NCBI GenBank assembly: GCA_963922205.1 | Contig: CAWUHX010000331.1 | Location: 186,001 to 250,000, forward strand | Direction: 5' to 3' | DNA length: 64,000 nt | Source of the DNA: Romanomermis culicivorax | Taxonomy: Eukaryota > Nematoda > Enoplea > Mermithida > Mermithidae | Shown: positions 32,950 through 43,880 of the stretch, one piece after another | How the letters are laid out: every line of letters begins with the position of its first letter | Numbering within the stretch: the stretch's first letter is position 1 | Made by a program: the position numbers and the translations under genes | Notes under the pieces: generated by a model | Told to the model about the DNA's origin: nothing | What the model saw: the letters and a program-made list of their open reading frames with translations, nothing else | Database searches by the model: none

Positions 32950-34880
32950 TTAGTACGTCGGCGTCTTTTACATGTATATACTCATCCGTCTCGCGTATGA
33001 ACGATCAATTTTATTTAAGAGGTATTTCAGTGTTTGTTGTATTGCTTGTTTCTTTTTATTGTGAACTACAATCTTATTTGGTACAACATGTGCATGTAGA
33101 ATACAAAATTTTACTGAACGAATTTTTTGGAAATTCACGGATCGGATTATTTTCGTGCATGATTACCGTTGCTGTGTGCTTGTCTCAATCTTTTCCAATC
33201 GACTTTTTAGTTTACGACCAATCTGTGTGGCAGTTTAATCTCAACCGCGACAAAACAGTTTGGAACTCGTGGCCAGTGTCCGCCGAGATGAGGACCTGGA
33301 TTGGCCATTCCAGAAAAAGGTGTTCGGGGAGGTTTCACCCTCGGCGAAACACAACAGCGATTCCCAATTCAGCGAAGTATCAAAACAGATTCTCAAAATG
33401 ACGAATTTTCAAAACCTTCAGAATGGAAAAATTTAAATTGTGCGGGGTAGACGTTTTGGCACTTGGTCCTCCTTTTCGATCTGATTGATGCCGGTTGTCA
33501 CTCATTTTGGCCCCAATCGTCAGATTTCCGACATGGCTTTATAGCATGTGTTTTCACGACATTATAGCTTTTTATACTGGTTTGTTTATTATTAACGTAT
33601 CCATATGCATGTTTTTTGTTTCTTTTTTCCTTTATCGATTTATTTCTTTGAATATTCTTATATTGTGTGCTACTTTTCGTATAATTTTTTCAGGTCGTGT
33701 ACTTTTCTATTTTTTACCTTACTTTTTACTACATTATTTTACTTCTCATGTCTTTATCATTCGTTTTTTGTTCTGCCTTTACTGCTTAATTATTTTATTC
33801 ATTTCATCTTATTTATTTACTTTGTTTTATTTTATTTACTTCATCAATTTAATTTTTTTGCAACCCAGTTAAGCTGCATACAAAACAACTTTAAGCTTTT
33901 CCCGCAGAAATTTTTTTGTGATTTTGGAATGGTCCATTCGTGCATACTTACTGTAACTGCAGCACAAAGGCATGTGAACTTTAGATGACCAAATGCAACT
34001 AAAAATAGACTATCTCAACCGTCAAAACCGATTTTAATTTACCTAATTTGCATATTGTGCGTGTTCACTCTGATGCATATAAATTTTTAGTATTCGCTGT
34101 GTTGAGAATCACTATTTCTAGATTTCGCTGTAATGAGAATCGCTGTTTTGAGTCTCGCCATTTTGATTTTCGCTGTATTGGAGGCATGCCTTCGGGGATT
34201 GGAATTTTTTGGCACATGTTCGCGAATTTTTATAAAGCTATGATGTGCTACGTTTCAAGGATTGATTTCTCATGCGTTTCAATATGAAATTGTCGATCAT
34301 ATTTGTGATTAAGTGATAATGAGTTAACCAAATTAGATCCTGTTGATTTTAGAATGAGGCACGTCACTCAGTGAAAAAATTTTCATTTTTATCTGAGTTC
34401 AATAGTATCGTCAGTTCACTAAATCTAATTCAAGAACTAAAATCCTAAAACGTTACATGATTGAGAACTCTTTATTGGATCAGCATTGTCGAGCAGTTGT
34501 GAAAACATCATAATTTTTTATGTAAATTTCTGCGAAAATATAAATTTTATTTATTATGCTAATTGTACTTATTTTTCTCCTCATGTACCTTTAGTAACCA
34601 TTCTATCGTTGTCATTAATTTAGTTTCCGAGTTGGAAACCAGGCTATTTCCAAGTTACTATGTTTTGATTCATTTTTTGCACTCCTAATGGATTTACAGC
34701 ATGAAGCGCCAAAAAACACTCAAAAATACAAAAATGGGTTCAATGTTCTGAAGCGTCAGCAGGTGCTACGGTACTCTAACGACGTCAAGGAAAAATTGAT
34801 GTCGACTCCAAAAAACAGAAGAATGTTATTCGTTTGTTTTTTTAATAACGGGACCAGGCTAGCAGCTCCAGTTGGTGGAT
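32950..34880. other. Gene-free, T-rich stretch
   Basis: 33580-33870 is extremely T-rich on the plus strand, which gives hydrophobic-looking but meaningless reading frames. 34085-34185 has about five imperfect copies of a word TTCGCTGTAATGAGAATCGC / TTTTGAG. No gene or bounded element was recognised. Confidence 0.45.
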
Positions 34881-34899
34881 CTTTCGTGCAATAAGCAAG

Positions 34900-35035
34900 G
34901 ACTTGGCCATTATTTAAGATTGTGTCCGAACTTAGCGTCCATCTTAACTTGACGTCCGTCCTAACTTGGTGTATTAGCCCCATGTTGGCGTTCATTTTAT
35001 GTCCTAACTTAGCGTACTCTATGCCTTGGATCAAA
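34900..35035 (+). repeat. Word array ACTTGGCGTCC, left copy
   Basis: Loose copies of (C/T)TTA(A/G)C(T)TGGCGTCC(A/G)TC occur four to five times. The reverse complement of this array is at 39940-40075, so the two arrays face each other across about 5 kb. No terminal inverted repeat beyond the arrays could be matched. Confidence 0.6.
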
Positions 35036-35179
35036 ACTGACCCAAATACTTTTTATTAGTTATTGGAAAATATGCATTGTAATACACATACATTACAGTT
35101 TTAGGAGTTATTCAATTTGCATAAATTGTACTCTTATTTTTCTCTATGATTGGATTTGTACGTTCGAATAATTTACATC

Positions 35180-36620
35180 GATGAATCAGAGCCGCACCAG
35201 CTCAAGAAATTGATCGACATTTATTATCAAAAAGCTCAAATTTATGTCAGATTGCAAATGAAAGCCCAACAACAAACTTTGCATCAGCAATTGACATTAT
35301 CAAATTCGTTCGAAATTTCATGAAATTGGAGCAATCTCGAAAAATGTTCCTTCAGCAACAAAACGAACCACATCCAATCACAATTAGTCAATTAATGGAT
35401 TCACAAAACTTCACGACAAACCAACATTTCAATGATCAAAATTTTGATAATGGTCAACAGCTTTCCCCGATCAATCGTCATTCAAATTTTGCTGGACATG
35501 AAGAATGCCAGATGAATATTGAAGAGGCCATCAAGCAGCTTGAGCAAATATGTGAAAGATTGTGCAGTGAACAATACAACGACAATGCTCAAGTCAGAAA
35601 GTCTTAAGGCTCATTTATACTTGCCTTTTTCGGCACAACCGAACGGAACGGAATGCAATCAACACAAGGTTACCGAACGAGAGGAAAATTTTCATTCCAT
35701 TTGGTTTGATTGGAGGTTACCATCGGTCATTTTCTAGAAAATTGCAGTTATACTTTCCGATCGAAAGTTGATTTTCAGGCTCGACACGTTTCCAGCTGTT
35801 GGCGATCGGTTCCGTTCCGTTTCGCCGAAAAAGGAAGGTATAAATGACCCTTAAGTCACATCGAAATTATAGCAACCAATATCAACCATGGTGCAGTCAT
35901 CCTCGTAGTACTACATACAACTCCATTGAATGCAACTGCTTGACGCGGATGAACGGGTTGTAGGAAAGTCGAAGCTTCAAAGTCGAAAGTAAATCAATTA
36001 GCCAAAATGTGTCCACCAAGCGTGAAAATAGAAATCAATGTGATGCTGCTGCATGCAACAAATAGTGTTCGGAATAAAATTTTGCAAAATGATCAGCAAC
36101 CGCAAGCGAATAGAATGCAACTGGCAGGCAACAAAATCGAACAGTGGCGAAGTTATTGGAGAAATATCTTGAAATGGAACAATTATTCCGATAGCCGAAA
36201 CTCGAGTTGCAAGCATTAGTCATCCAGGCGAATCAAAATTTCGAAAAATTACACCAGATGAGTTACAAATTGTTCAAAATTTTCAACAATGCAGACAAAT
36301 TAGACTGCCGATTACAATAAATGGCATCGAACTTCAAGCTTTGGTTGACACAGGGGCCCAATCATCAATGATGTGTACATTCATAGCAAAACGAATTTTT
36401 GGTCACCAAATAGACTAATTACCCATTTGTGGCTGAGCATTAGATGCAATGGGTCAGGCTGTGCAAAATTATGGTCCGTTGTACACTCACACAGTTGCTG
36501 AATTTGGGTATGTTGTGCTCAGATTTACACTGCTCCCTAAGGCAAATGAAGATCTAATCTTAGATCTTGATATCTTGGTGCACCAGCCACAAGAGCCACA
36601 CTGGACTTCAATCACCTTAT
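35180..36620 (+). pseudogene. Decayed LTR-retroelement fragment (gag-like, protease motif)
   Basis: Around 36330-36390 a broken frame reads ALVDTGAQSS, the D-T-G-A active-site signature of a retroviral-type aspartic protease, preceded by LPITINGIELQ, which is typical for the domain start. Upstream frames (35195-35330 and 35320-35607) are rich in Gln, Asn and charged residues with no close relative that I recognise; they may be gag. Stops and frame changes are frequent and no RT or integrase was seen. A TTAA-flanked MITE has inserted at 35608-35850. Confidence 0.6.
35608..35850. mobile_element. 243-bp MITE flanked by TTAA
   Basis: TTAA at 35604-35607 and at 35851-35854 bracket imperfect inverted repeats: left GGCTCATTTATACTTGCC followed by TTTTTCGGC, right the reverse complement of GGGTCATTTATACCTTCC followed by TTTTTCGGC. 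TTAA duplications suggest the piggyBac superfamily or a similar TTAA-targeting element. The inside contains GGAACGGAA and its inverse. Non-coding. Confidence 0.78.
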
Positions 36621-37535
36621 GCTGACAATTGCTGGAACCATGACTGAATTGATTCCATGTATTGTTTCACCAGCTAGAGAATACAAAGACATTCCTGGAA
36701 TAGATACAAAAATCAATGATGGATTGCCGAAGACTGTAGGAAGGATAGATTTGGTTGATGAACTTTGCAACTTTGCACTTTATGGCATTTTATCAGACGT
36801 TTTATTTTATTGTGTTTTAATTAACTATTCGATTTACATTTGTTCTAATTTTGTTCGATTTATCACTTTTGTACCGTTTTTACCATTGCTCCTACCTTCC
36901 CTTACCACCCAGCAGGATCTCAAGATATATCGACAACATTGTTTTAGTCAGCGATATTTATCATTCCTTGAGAGCCCACATTGCTATGAGTCGATTTATT
37001 ATGATCAGCCAAGTTACATCTTCATCCAATTAAAATTATCAGGAAATTTTCATCAATACGAGTTGAAAAATCCCCTCAAACTATGACAAAGGTTCATCTC
37101 CTTTGGGATGCGAGCTTGCCTAGTCAACAGGTATAGCGAGGTCAATGGAACTGATCACTCTATCTGCTATTTTACTTTGTTTGCCGATCTGAGCCCTTCA
37201 ATGCTCCGCGGTCACATTAGTGGTTCATTAAAAATTTATCCTGTGGCGATATATATTCGAATCAAGATCTTTCAATTCAAATTATTGGACAAAAATTATC
37301 GAGAACTTTCCACCGCAACATCTGGAAATTATGCAAAAATCATCTTGGTGATTACACTTGAGCAGCAGTTTGATTGCAAAGCTGATGCAAGCTCGTTCTT
37401 CACAAAATATGCGTCAAAATCGTTCGAGCTGTGGTCAAAAGCCTCATTTTTGTTCGAATTTTAATATTGTCATTCAAAGACAACATTGAAATGAACAACC
37501 GAAAGTCGAAGAAGATTGGCCATTTAACTGCAAGC
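36621..37535. other. Unassigned, possible retroelement decay
   Basis: Several overlapping frames (e.g. 36619-37086) show no motif I recognise. It may be the remains of the same retroelement as 35180-36620. No RT signature was seen. Confidence 0.35.
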
Positions 37536-37539
37536 TTAA

Positions 37540-37902
37540 AGGCCCTATCATACTTCACCGCGCGGCGTCGTGCCGTACCGGCCGGCGCCGCGCGGCACCG
37601 GTTGTCCTATTCATACTAACAGGCGGCGCTGCGCGGTACCGTGCGGTGGCTTGTCATACTTCGCTGCGCGGCGCCGTACGGCACCGCTTTTTTACTTTTG
37701 GATTTTGCTCTTCTCAAAAAATGTGTATTGGTTTAGTTGAAACCTGACGGGGCGCCGCAAAAATTACAAAAACCTATTCATACTTCAAAAGCGGCACCGC
37801 GCGGCGCCGGCCGGCGCCGCATTTTAGTATGAATAGGACAACCGGCGCCGTGCGGCGCCGGCTGGTACCGCACGGCGCCGCGCGGCGAAGTATGACAGGG
37901 CC
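37540..37902. mobile_element. 363-bp GC-rich palindromic MITE flanked by TTAA
   Basis: TTAA at 37536-37539 and 37903-37906 flank near-perfect inverted ends (GGCCCTATCATACTTC and GAAGTATGACAGGGCC). Most of the element is built of CGGCGCCGCGCGGC-type words that pair across the centre, with secondary inverted ends such as GTCCTATTCATACT and AGTATGAATAGGAC nested inside. Its GC content is far above that of the surroundings. Non-coding. Confidence 0.85.
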
Positions 37903-37906
37903 TTAA

Positions 37907-38511
37907 GGATTCAACGTTTGAATTCGGCAAAGTTTGTATTTTGTGCCTGATTTCAAATGCAAATTTTTGTGTCTTGAAATTGTGATATTTTTCCGTATTT
38001 AAATTCTCATTTTTGAACTCTGGTGTACAGGAACACAAAATATAATATTAATGTTTTTCGAATAATTTTGTTGTCCTGTGGTTCTGGTCATGTGACTCTC
38101 TACAAACACATGTAATTCCACCCCAAGTGCATGGTTTCTACCTCCTCGAAGGTGGGAGGTTGCTAGGTTTTGGAGGCTGCGGTTTAGTTTCAAAGCTTTG
38201 CTTGCCAGCATCGGAAATTTTGTTTCGGTGCCCTTTTGTTCAATTCGATGCTTTAAGAAAGCAAAGTTGTAGTGAAAATTATATGAGTCCCATGCCTGCA
38301 CTTCAACATCAGGAAATTTCGTTCATTTTGATTTTTGTACTTTTTAGAAAAAGGGGAGAGAAAAGTAATATAAGAGCCAAAAAGCCAAACAGGAGAAAAA
38401 AGGACAGTAAAAGATCAGGCTGTAGGATGCGCTGCACTATTGCAGTCGGTTTTTCGAAGTTTGGAAAAGTTTTTGACCATCCATAGGAAAGGCAACGGTA
38501 GTTTGCCAGGC
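37907..38511. other. No feature recognised
   Basis: Ordinary AT-rich sequence; short frames only. Confidence 0.35.
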
Positions 38512-38770
38512 CATACATGCACATAGGGGGTAGGAGGAAAAAACCCCCATACCTGAGACCCTGGCCACCCCAGACCACAAAAAAATCGTTAAACACACCC
38601 CCCCCCACTTTTTCCAAGACAGCTTTTTTGATGATTTTTGTGCATATTCTGTATCAAAAACAGGCTAACAGAACTTTTTTTGTTTTTTGCTTGCTCACCC
38701 ACCCCCCTAACTCTTGGAAAAAAAGCCCATGGACTTTCCCCCCCTGGAAAATTCTTGCCGGGCGATACTA
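38512..38770 (-). repeat. Dispersed repeat family A, inverted copy
   Basis: Reads on the minus strand as the family A unit: a TGTTTTTGATACAGAATATGC-type start (split), then ATCATCAAAAAAGCTGT, GTTTAACGATTTTTTTGTGG, TCAGGTATGGGGGTTTTT and CCCCCTATGTGCATGTATGG. Strong C-runs at 38590-38610 and 38735. Confidence 0.65.
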
Positions 38771-38911
38771 TTTTTGTGACGGTGATATCTTGTATCGATG
38801 CATGACGTCATGACCATTCCAAATTTTTCTTATCAACGTCAGTACAAAGGATGGTAGTCAGTTGTAAAAGCCTCGCCAATGTGCATGAGTCGTTTGCACT
38901 TGGGGGAGGAA

Positions 38912-39735
38912 TGTAGTGCTGTTGCCTGAAGCCATGACCAGTTACCTTCGACCCCTCCTCAAAACTATTTATAATCAATTGTTTATTCCGTGTTCTTTCC
39001 TTTCTGGTCCTTTTTTCACGTTTTTCATCACCAAATCAAAGTATTTTTCTATGTAAATTTCTTTATGGCCAAAGTGATCGTTCGCCTAGTTTTTCATGCA
39101 AATAATTCTCACTTTTGTTTTCTGTGCATTATTCACTCTTTTTGGTTAAGGTGTTCCTGTGTTTGTTTTTGCGCCCACAAAAGAAAGGGTTTTGTGTTTC
39201 ATTAATAATGGGATTACTTTCGAAATCCGCGTTTTGACGTCAGCAACAAACGGTTGCTTGGTGGTTACACTGGGCTCAGAGGTCAGCAGGAGTCACCACG
39301 CTGACAGGTTGCATTAGTCTTAGTGGCCGGCCAGTCCATGTGTGTAGCGCCAACTCCAAGTAGACATAAAGGTGATCTGGAGCTCCGTACATTTTTGTCA
39401 GTTTGATCGCTGTAGTTAACATATGGAAGGAATGCGACAAATAAGTTCCTGGGTTAATTATGGTTGATTTTTTGACTCCTGTCTTGCTACTTAATTCTCA
39501 TAGTACTTGGTTGGTGAGGGCTGCGGCCCCACTTTATTCTTCAGATGGTAACTTGGTTTTTCATATCATCTTATCTTCTTTTTTTGTTTATTTTTCCTTG
39601 TATTCTTTTTCTGTTTAATTTTTTTGCATATGTTTCCGTTCCTTCTTTCTTCCTCTTTCTGTGCCCCTTCCATTTTCTCTATTACTCTCTTCTATTCATT
39701 TTGCATTTGGTTAGTAGTATAATAAAGTATTGATG
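38912..39735 (+). repeat. Possible solo 3' LTR
   Basis: A polypurine tract TGGGGGAGGA is directly followed by ATGTAGTGCTGTTGCC, the arrangement seen at the 3' LTR start of many Ty3/Gypsy elements. AATAAA occurs near 39720. No matching 5' LTR or clear CA end was found, so this is tentative; it may belong to the fragment at 35180-36620. Confidence 0.35.
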
Positions 39736-39939
39736 TATTAAATTGAATTAATGCAGTTAGTTACGTAAATTATTGGTAGTGATACCCACATAAACAGTCT
39801 CAGAGGAGAAAAAGAGAGATAAAATGTAATAAAGTTAAAGACGAAGAACAAATATGATAAATTCGAATGACTAAATAGATAAAAAATGGAAGAATCAATT
39901 TAACTTTGATCTTATGATGCATTGGACGCGAATTTGGGA

Positions 39940-40075
39940 TTGGATGCCAAGTTAAGACTTTTCCTTCAACACTGGACGCCAAGTTGAGACGGACGCCAAG
40001 TTAGGATGAACGTCAAGTTGAGATTTCTATATTTAGCCTCTAATATAACATTGGACGCCGTTATTTACGGGATCG
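39940..40075 (-). repeat. Word array ACTTGGCGTCC, right inverted copy
   Basis: Four copies of GGACGCCAAGTT(A/G)AGA(C) in about 130 bases, inverted relative to 34900-35035. Confidence 0.6.
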
Positions 40076-40089
40076 GAACAGCCGAATCC

Positions 40090-41000
40090 CTGCTTGCAAA
40101 ATTGTCGCTCGTTATACACAAACAGACAGTAATTTTAGCTGAATAATTTGTGTCAACTTTTAAAAAGCACGGAATCAAAAAAATTGTTCGAATTTGTTTA
40201 CCCGTTGGCATAACAAAGCGATTTATTCGATAGAGTGCTATTGAATGATTTACTTACCGTAGGAGATGATCCCAAATCAAATCTTGACTTATGCGGAAGC
40301 TACAGAATAGTTTAACATATGCAGACGCTAATATAGATGAATGAAATTGTTTTTCAACTTCCGACTGTCTATGAAGTCATTAATTATAGATTTTTATATT
40401 TTGCCTTATTTTCATTCAACTAGATTTCAGGCCAAAGGCGCGTCCCGACCGGATAGTCCAGGACCATCGGAGTGGTCCGGAGTTTCCTCCTAGGCCGCTA
40501 ATGTTGAAATCGAAACGGAACTATAGGTCATTTCAACTTCCAAAAGTATTCTAGTCGATACTCGTCACGATTTTGATCACTTCGCAAGTTAGTAGAATGA
40601 TGAATGATGTCTGTTTCATAATCTTCAAAAGTCTCTCAAAAATTGTTTTCATAATCTTTCAAAAGTCTCTCAAAAAATTATTTTTAAATGTTGAAATCTA
40701 TTATTTTGCATGTCTCACGTTTCATAAAAATTCAGAACTTTAAGAGAAGAGTCTTATTTTCAGTTGATTTTGCTCAAAGTTTCGATCAGCATCGCCTGGA
40801 CTGGCTTTCCGGTGTCGATTATTTCCGCAGAATGTATTAGCCATGAGAGTTTTGACCTTCAGACGGAACGAGTATCATTTTCACCAATTGTGTGATTTTC
40901 AGGTCGGGTTAATTTTTCATTTATCGCAGCTTTCTGTATAAGAACATGGTCTTTCCGTACTGGTCGATCCATACCATAAGAAATTCTAGTGCATAAATCA
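40090..41000. other. No feature recognised
   Basis: AT-rich sequence without a recognisable gene; a near-duplicate of TCTTTCAAAAGTCTCTCAAA appears twice at 40620-40680. Confidence 0.35.
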
Positions 41001-41480
41001 GCATTTATGTATCTATTTTCAAGATGCGCACACATCTACAGCTCTCAAAACAGTACCCAAACCTGATTAAAATTTTAATAAAATGTGTTGAACATTAGTG
41101 GCTACAGAAATTAAGAGTTAATTGTGCGGCATCTTATAGGAGGATACCCAAAAAAGCTTCAAATGACTCTTCCAGGTAATTTGGATTTAATTTTTGACGC
41201 TTTAAAATGGCATAAAAAGTGTAAAGTAAGATGTCAGAGAATTTTTTTCCTGCCTTCTGCATATAATAAACATGTGAAGAATTATATTTCAAAATACGCA
41301 TAAAGACTGAAAAATTCCAAAAAAGTCAGCATGTAAAACCACCCAAAATATCTCATTTTCAGATATTATTTATCTCCAAACTGTCATAGGTCAATGGAGT
41401 AGTAGGTCAAATCTTTCAGAAATCGTGTCTTCATGATGTCACATAGAATAGCATGTGGAAAAATATAACGGGCTCGAAAT
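41001..41480 (+). repeat. Dispersed repeat R, diverged copy
   Basis: Shares with 1-715 the blocks TTGTGCGGCATC, CACCCAAAATATCTCATTTT, AAACTGTCATAGG and TCAGAAATCGTGTCTTCA in order, with many differences. Confidence 0.5.
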
Positions 41481-41780
41481 GAGACCCGAATATACCTGAC
41501 TATTTTGCTGGATCCGGTCCGGATATTCTCAAAATTTTGGACCCGGACCTGATATTCTTAAAATTTTGGAGCTGATATATCTCTATACAATACAGAAAAG
41601 TCAGTTTTCCATATCAGCCGAAAAAAACCATCTGATATGGAAAAAAGCCTGTATAAGAAACTAAATTTTTTCAGAAAGTGTCTTAAAACTTGTTTTCGGT
41701 TGAAAAATTACGAATTTATTATAGTTTTTTGAAAAATTGTCAAAAAATGTTTGTTTTGTGAAGTTTTTTGTTTAAAATTT

Positions 41781-42585
41781 TGTAACCTACATGCTGAAGC
41801 ATTAATGTAAATACAGATTGTACAGTATGTGATATTCATTTATTAGATATAATTTCATTTATTAATCTATTGTCTCAAAGGTGTCTGGGATTCACACCCA
41901 AATATTCCCATAAATTTATGTGAAGCACTTTATGTTAATCGTCCCACACCTCATTGACCCAATTAAAGATGGACATAATTATTTGCACATTGGCACCTGG
42001 CCCTCATAATGCACATGAATATATACATTCCATAAGTACAATAATTTCCCCCAGACGCGTAAACACACCTGCACATGTAGATACAGAAATCCCAACCCAG
42101 ACAGAAGATTTAGGAGGAATGCATGGAAAACCGAAAAACACATGAAAAACTAAAAAACATAGAGGCGGCAAAGCATACTGTAGATTAAAAGCATGTAAGC
42201 ATGGAAATTAAGAATAAATTAAAGCAAAAAGTGTGGCTAAAGAAGCATACAGTAGGCGGAAACAGGTAAGCAAAGCAGCAATTGGTTAGGGGAGCGGACA
42301 CAAGCGGACCTCCAATAGGGCGAGGGCGTGGATGAAAGAATTGGTATAAAAGACAGAGAAACCTGGAAAAAGGGAGATTTGATTAAGATTTATGTAAAAT
42401 TGGTGAAAGCATTTTATGCGGGACATGTCGTGAAGTTACAAAGCATATTTTTATATTGTCCACTTATCATTTATTTAATTATTTGTCATTTTATCATAAT
42501 CGTTTTGTTGTTACCACTGTCCTCGTGGATCATCGCAGATCGGTTCAGGAGCAAGTAAAAGTATAAGTCAGAAACTGGTCATTAC
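41781..42585 (+). repeat. 5' LTR of element A
   Basis: Starts TGTAACCTACATGC and ends GGTCATTACA. It matches the split 3' LTR (45068-45527 plus 60137-60468), with scattered substitutions and a 13-base segment near 41812 that the 3' copy lacks. It preserves the empty site for element B (ACAGTAGGCGG near 42252). Confidence 0.88.
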
Positions 42586-42736
42586 ATATTTTTGGTGGCC
42601 GTACCCCTCCATTAACCACTGGAACTCCCTGCCCCACTAGGTGCATCCTTTATCCGGGCATCCCTAAGCAGTAATCGCATACAGTAATAATCATCTCCTA
42701 CAGTAGGACAGCTATTTGTAAAAACACAAACTGAAA

Positions 42737-43880
42737 ATGACCCACCATACACGAGACCACTTAGGAGAAATTGTAAGAGAGCAAATCAACAAATTTTTTG
42801 CAGAACATTTTCGAACCTTAAACACACAATTGAGCAAAAACACTGGGAATCCCACCCTGATAGACGATTTAAGAACAGCCAATATACGTAACAACATGGC
42901 AAACAATTTTTATGCAAAACCTACAGTATTTACGGGAGGAGTAACCCAACATTTTGGCGAATGGAGCAAGGCGACTAGAGCAGTTCATGATACTGCAAGG
43001 CATGAAAGATACTGACAGGCAATTAAAATTATCATGTTTCAAAATTCATTTAGGTGGCGCAGCATTAGCAAAATTTAAAAGTTTAGAAAATTCTGAAAAT
43101 CCACCCCAAACCTATGAACAGTATAAAACTGCATTACAAGCATGTTTCCCCAACCACAGAGACACCGATTTACACCAACATTTTTTGCATGAACAGAAAC
43201 AAAAAAGATTGGAAACTGTCATTGAATTTTTGTTTGACCTCGAGCATCTAGCAACCCTCGCCTACCCCAATTTCAATTCAGAGGCACGAGAAATGATAAT
43301 CAAACCCCTTTTCATGGAAGGCATGCAGACCGAAATTAGAGAGGCACTCAAGTACAAACGATTCACCTCCCTAACAGACATGTCTCATGAGGCAGCTTAT
43401 GTTGAACAACAAATTTTCAGAAACAGATTGAAATCTAGCCCCATACCCCTCATATCCCCTGGATTGGAACCCACTCTTTCATTAGGCAATAACACTGTAC
43501 AGCAGGGAATCCTACATAAATTAGAACAAGTCATGGAGTTGCAATTGCAAATAATGCAAAACTCTCAAACTCAACCCCAGCGTGATAATACTCCTTTGAG
43601 ACAGATCACATGTTTTCAATGCAATCAAGTCGGGCATTTTGCCAGAAATTGTAATTCGCCAGGCACTCGGAAATCATGCAAAATTTGCTTTGAGTAATCA
43701 CATGACTCGAGACTGTAAAAGCAGATGCATTCACTGTTATCAGACAGGTCACAGATCCAGCCATTGCATATCCAAAAGCTACTCAAATGTAGAATGTTTC
43801 CTTTGTCAGCAAAAAGGTCGCATGAGTAGATATTGCCCCAACCAAATGACCCCTAACCTCCAAAATCACATTGAAGAGAC
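42737..43880 (+). pseudogene. Gag-like gene of element A with four CCHC knuckles
   Basis: Two overlapping frames (42737-43015 and 42954-43697) together cover a retrotransposon Gag core: an alpha-helical region with FGEWSKA, then AALAKFKSL, QTYEQYKTALQACFP and a region with IKPLFMEGM. Zinc knuckles of the form C-x2-C-x4-H-x4-C follow: CFQCNQVGHFARNC, a second split by a frame change near 43690, CIHCYQTGHRSSHC and a C-x2-C variant CFLCQQKGRMSRYC that lacks the histidine. Gag packages the element RNA. The frame changes near 42960 and 43690 make this copy defective. Confidence 0.82.

Noticed and set aside
33495-33988. Two overlapping frames with very hydrophobic, multi-spanning look
   Set aside because: They come from a T-rich stretch (Phe/Leu/Tyr/Ser codons) with no conserved motif; likely an artefact of base composition.
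36619-37086. 155-codon frame as a host gene
   Set aside because: No recognisable domain, no splice context, and it lies in a decayed retroelement area.
34900-40075. Direct or inverted word arrays as a CRISPR array
   Set aside because: Words are short, imperfect, without regular unique spacers, and the genome is eukaryotic.
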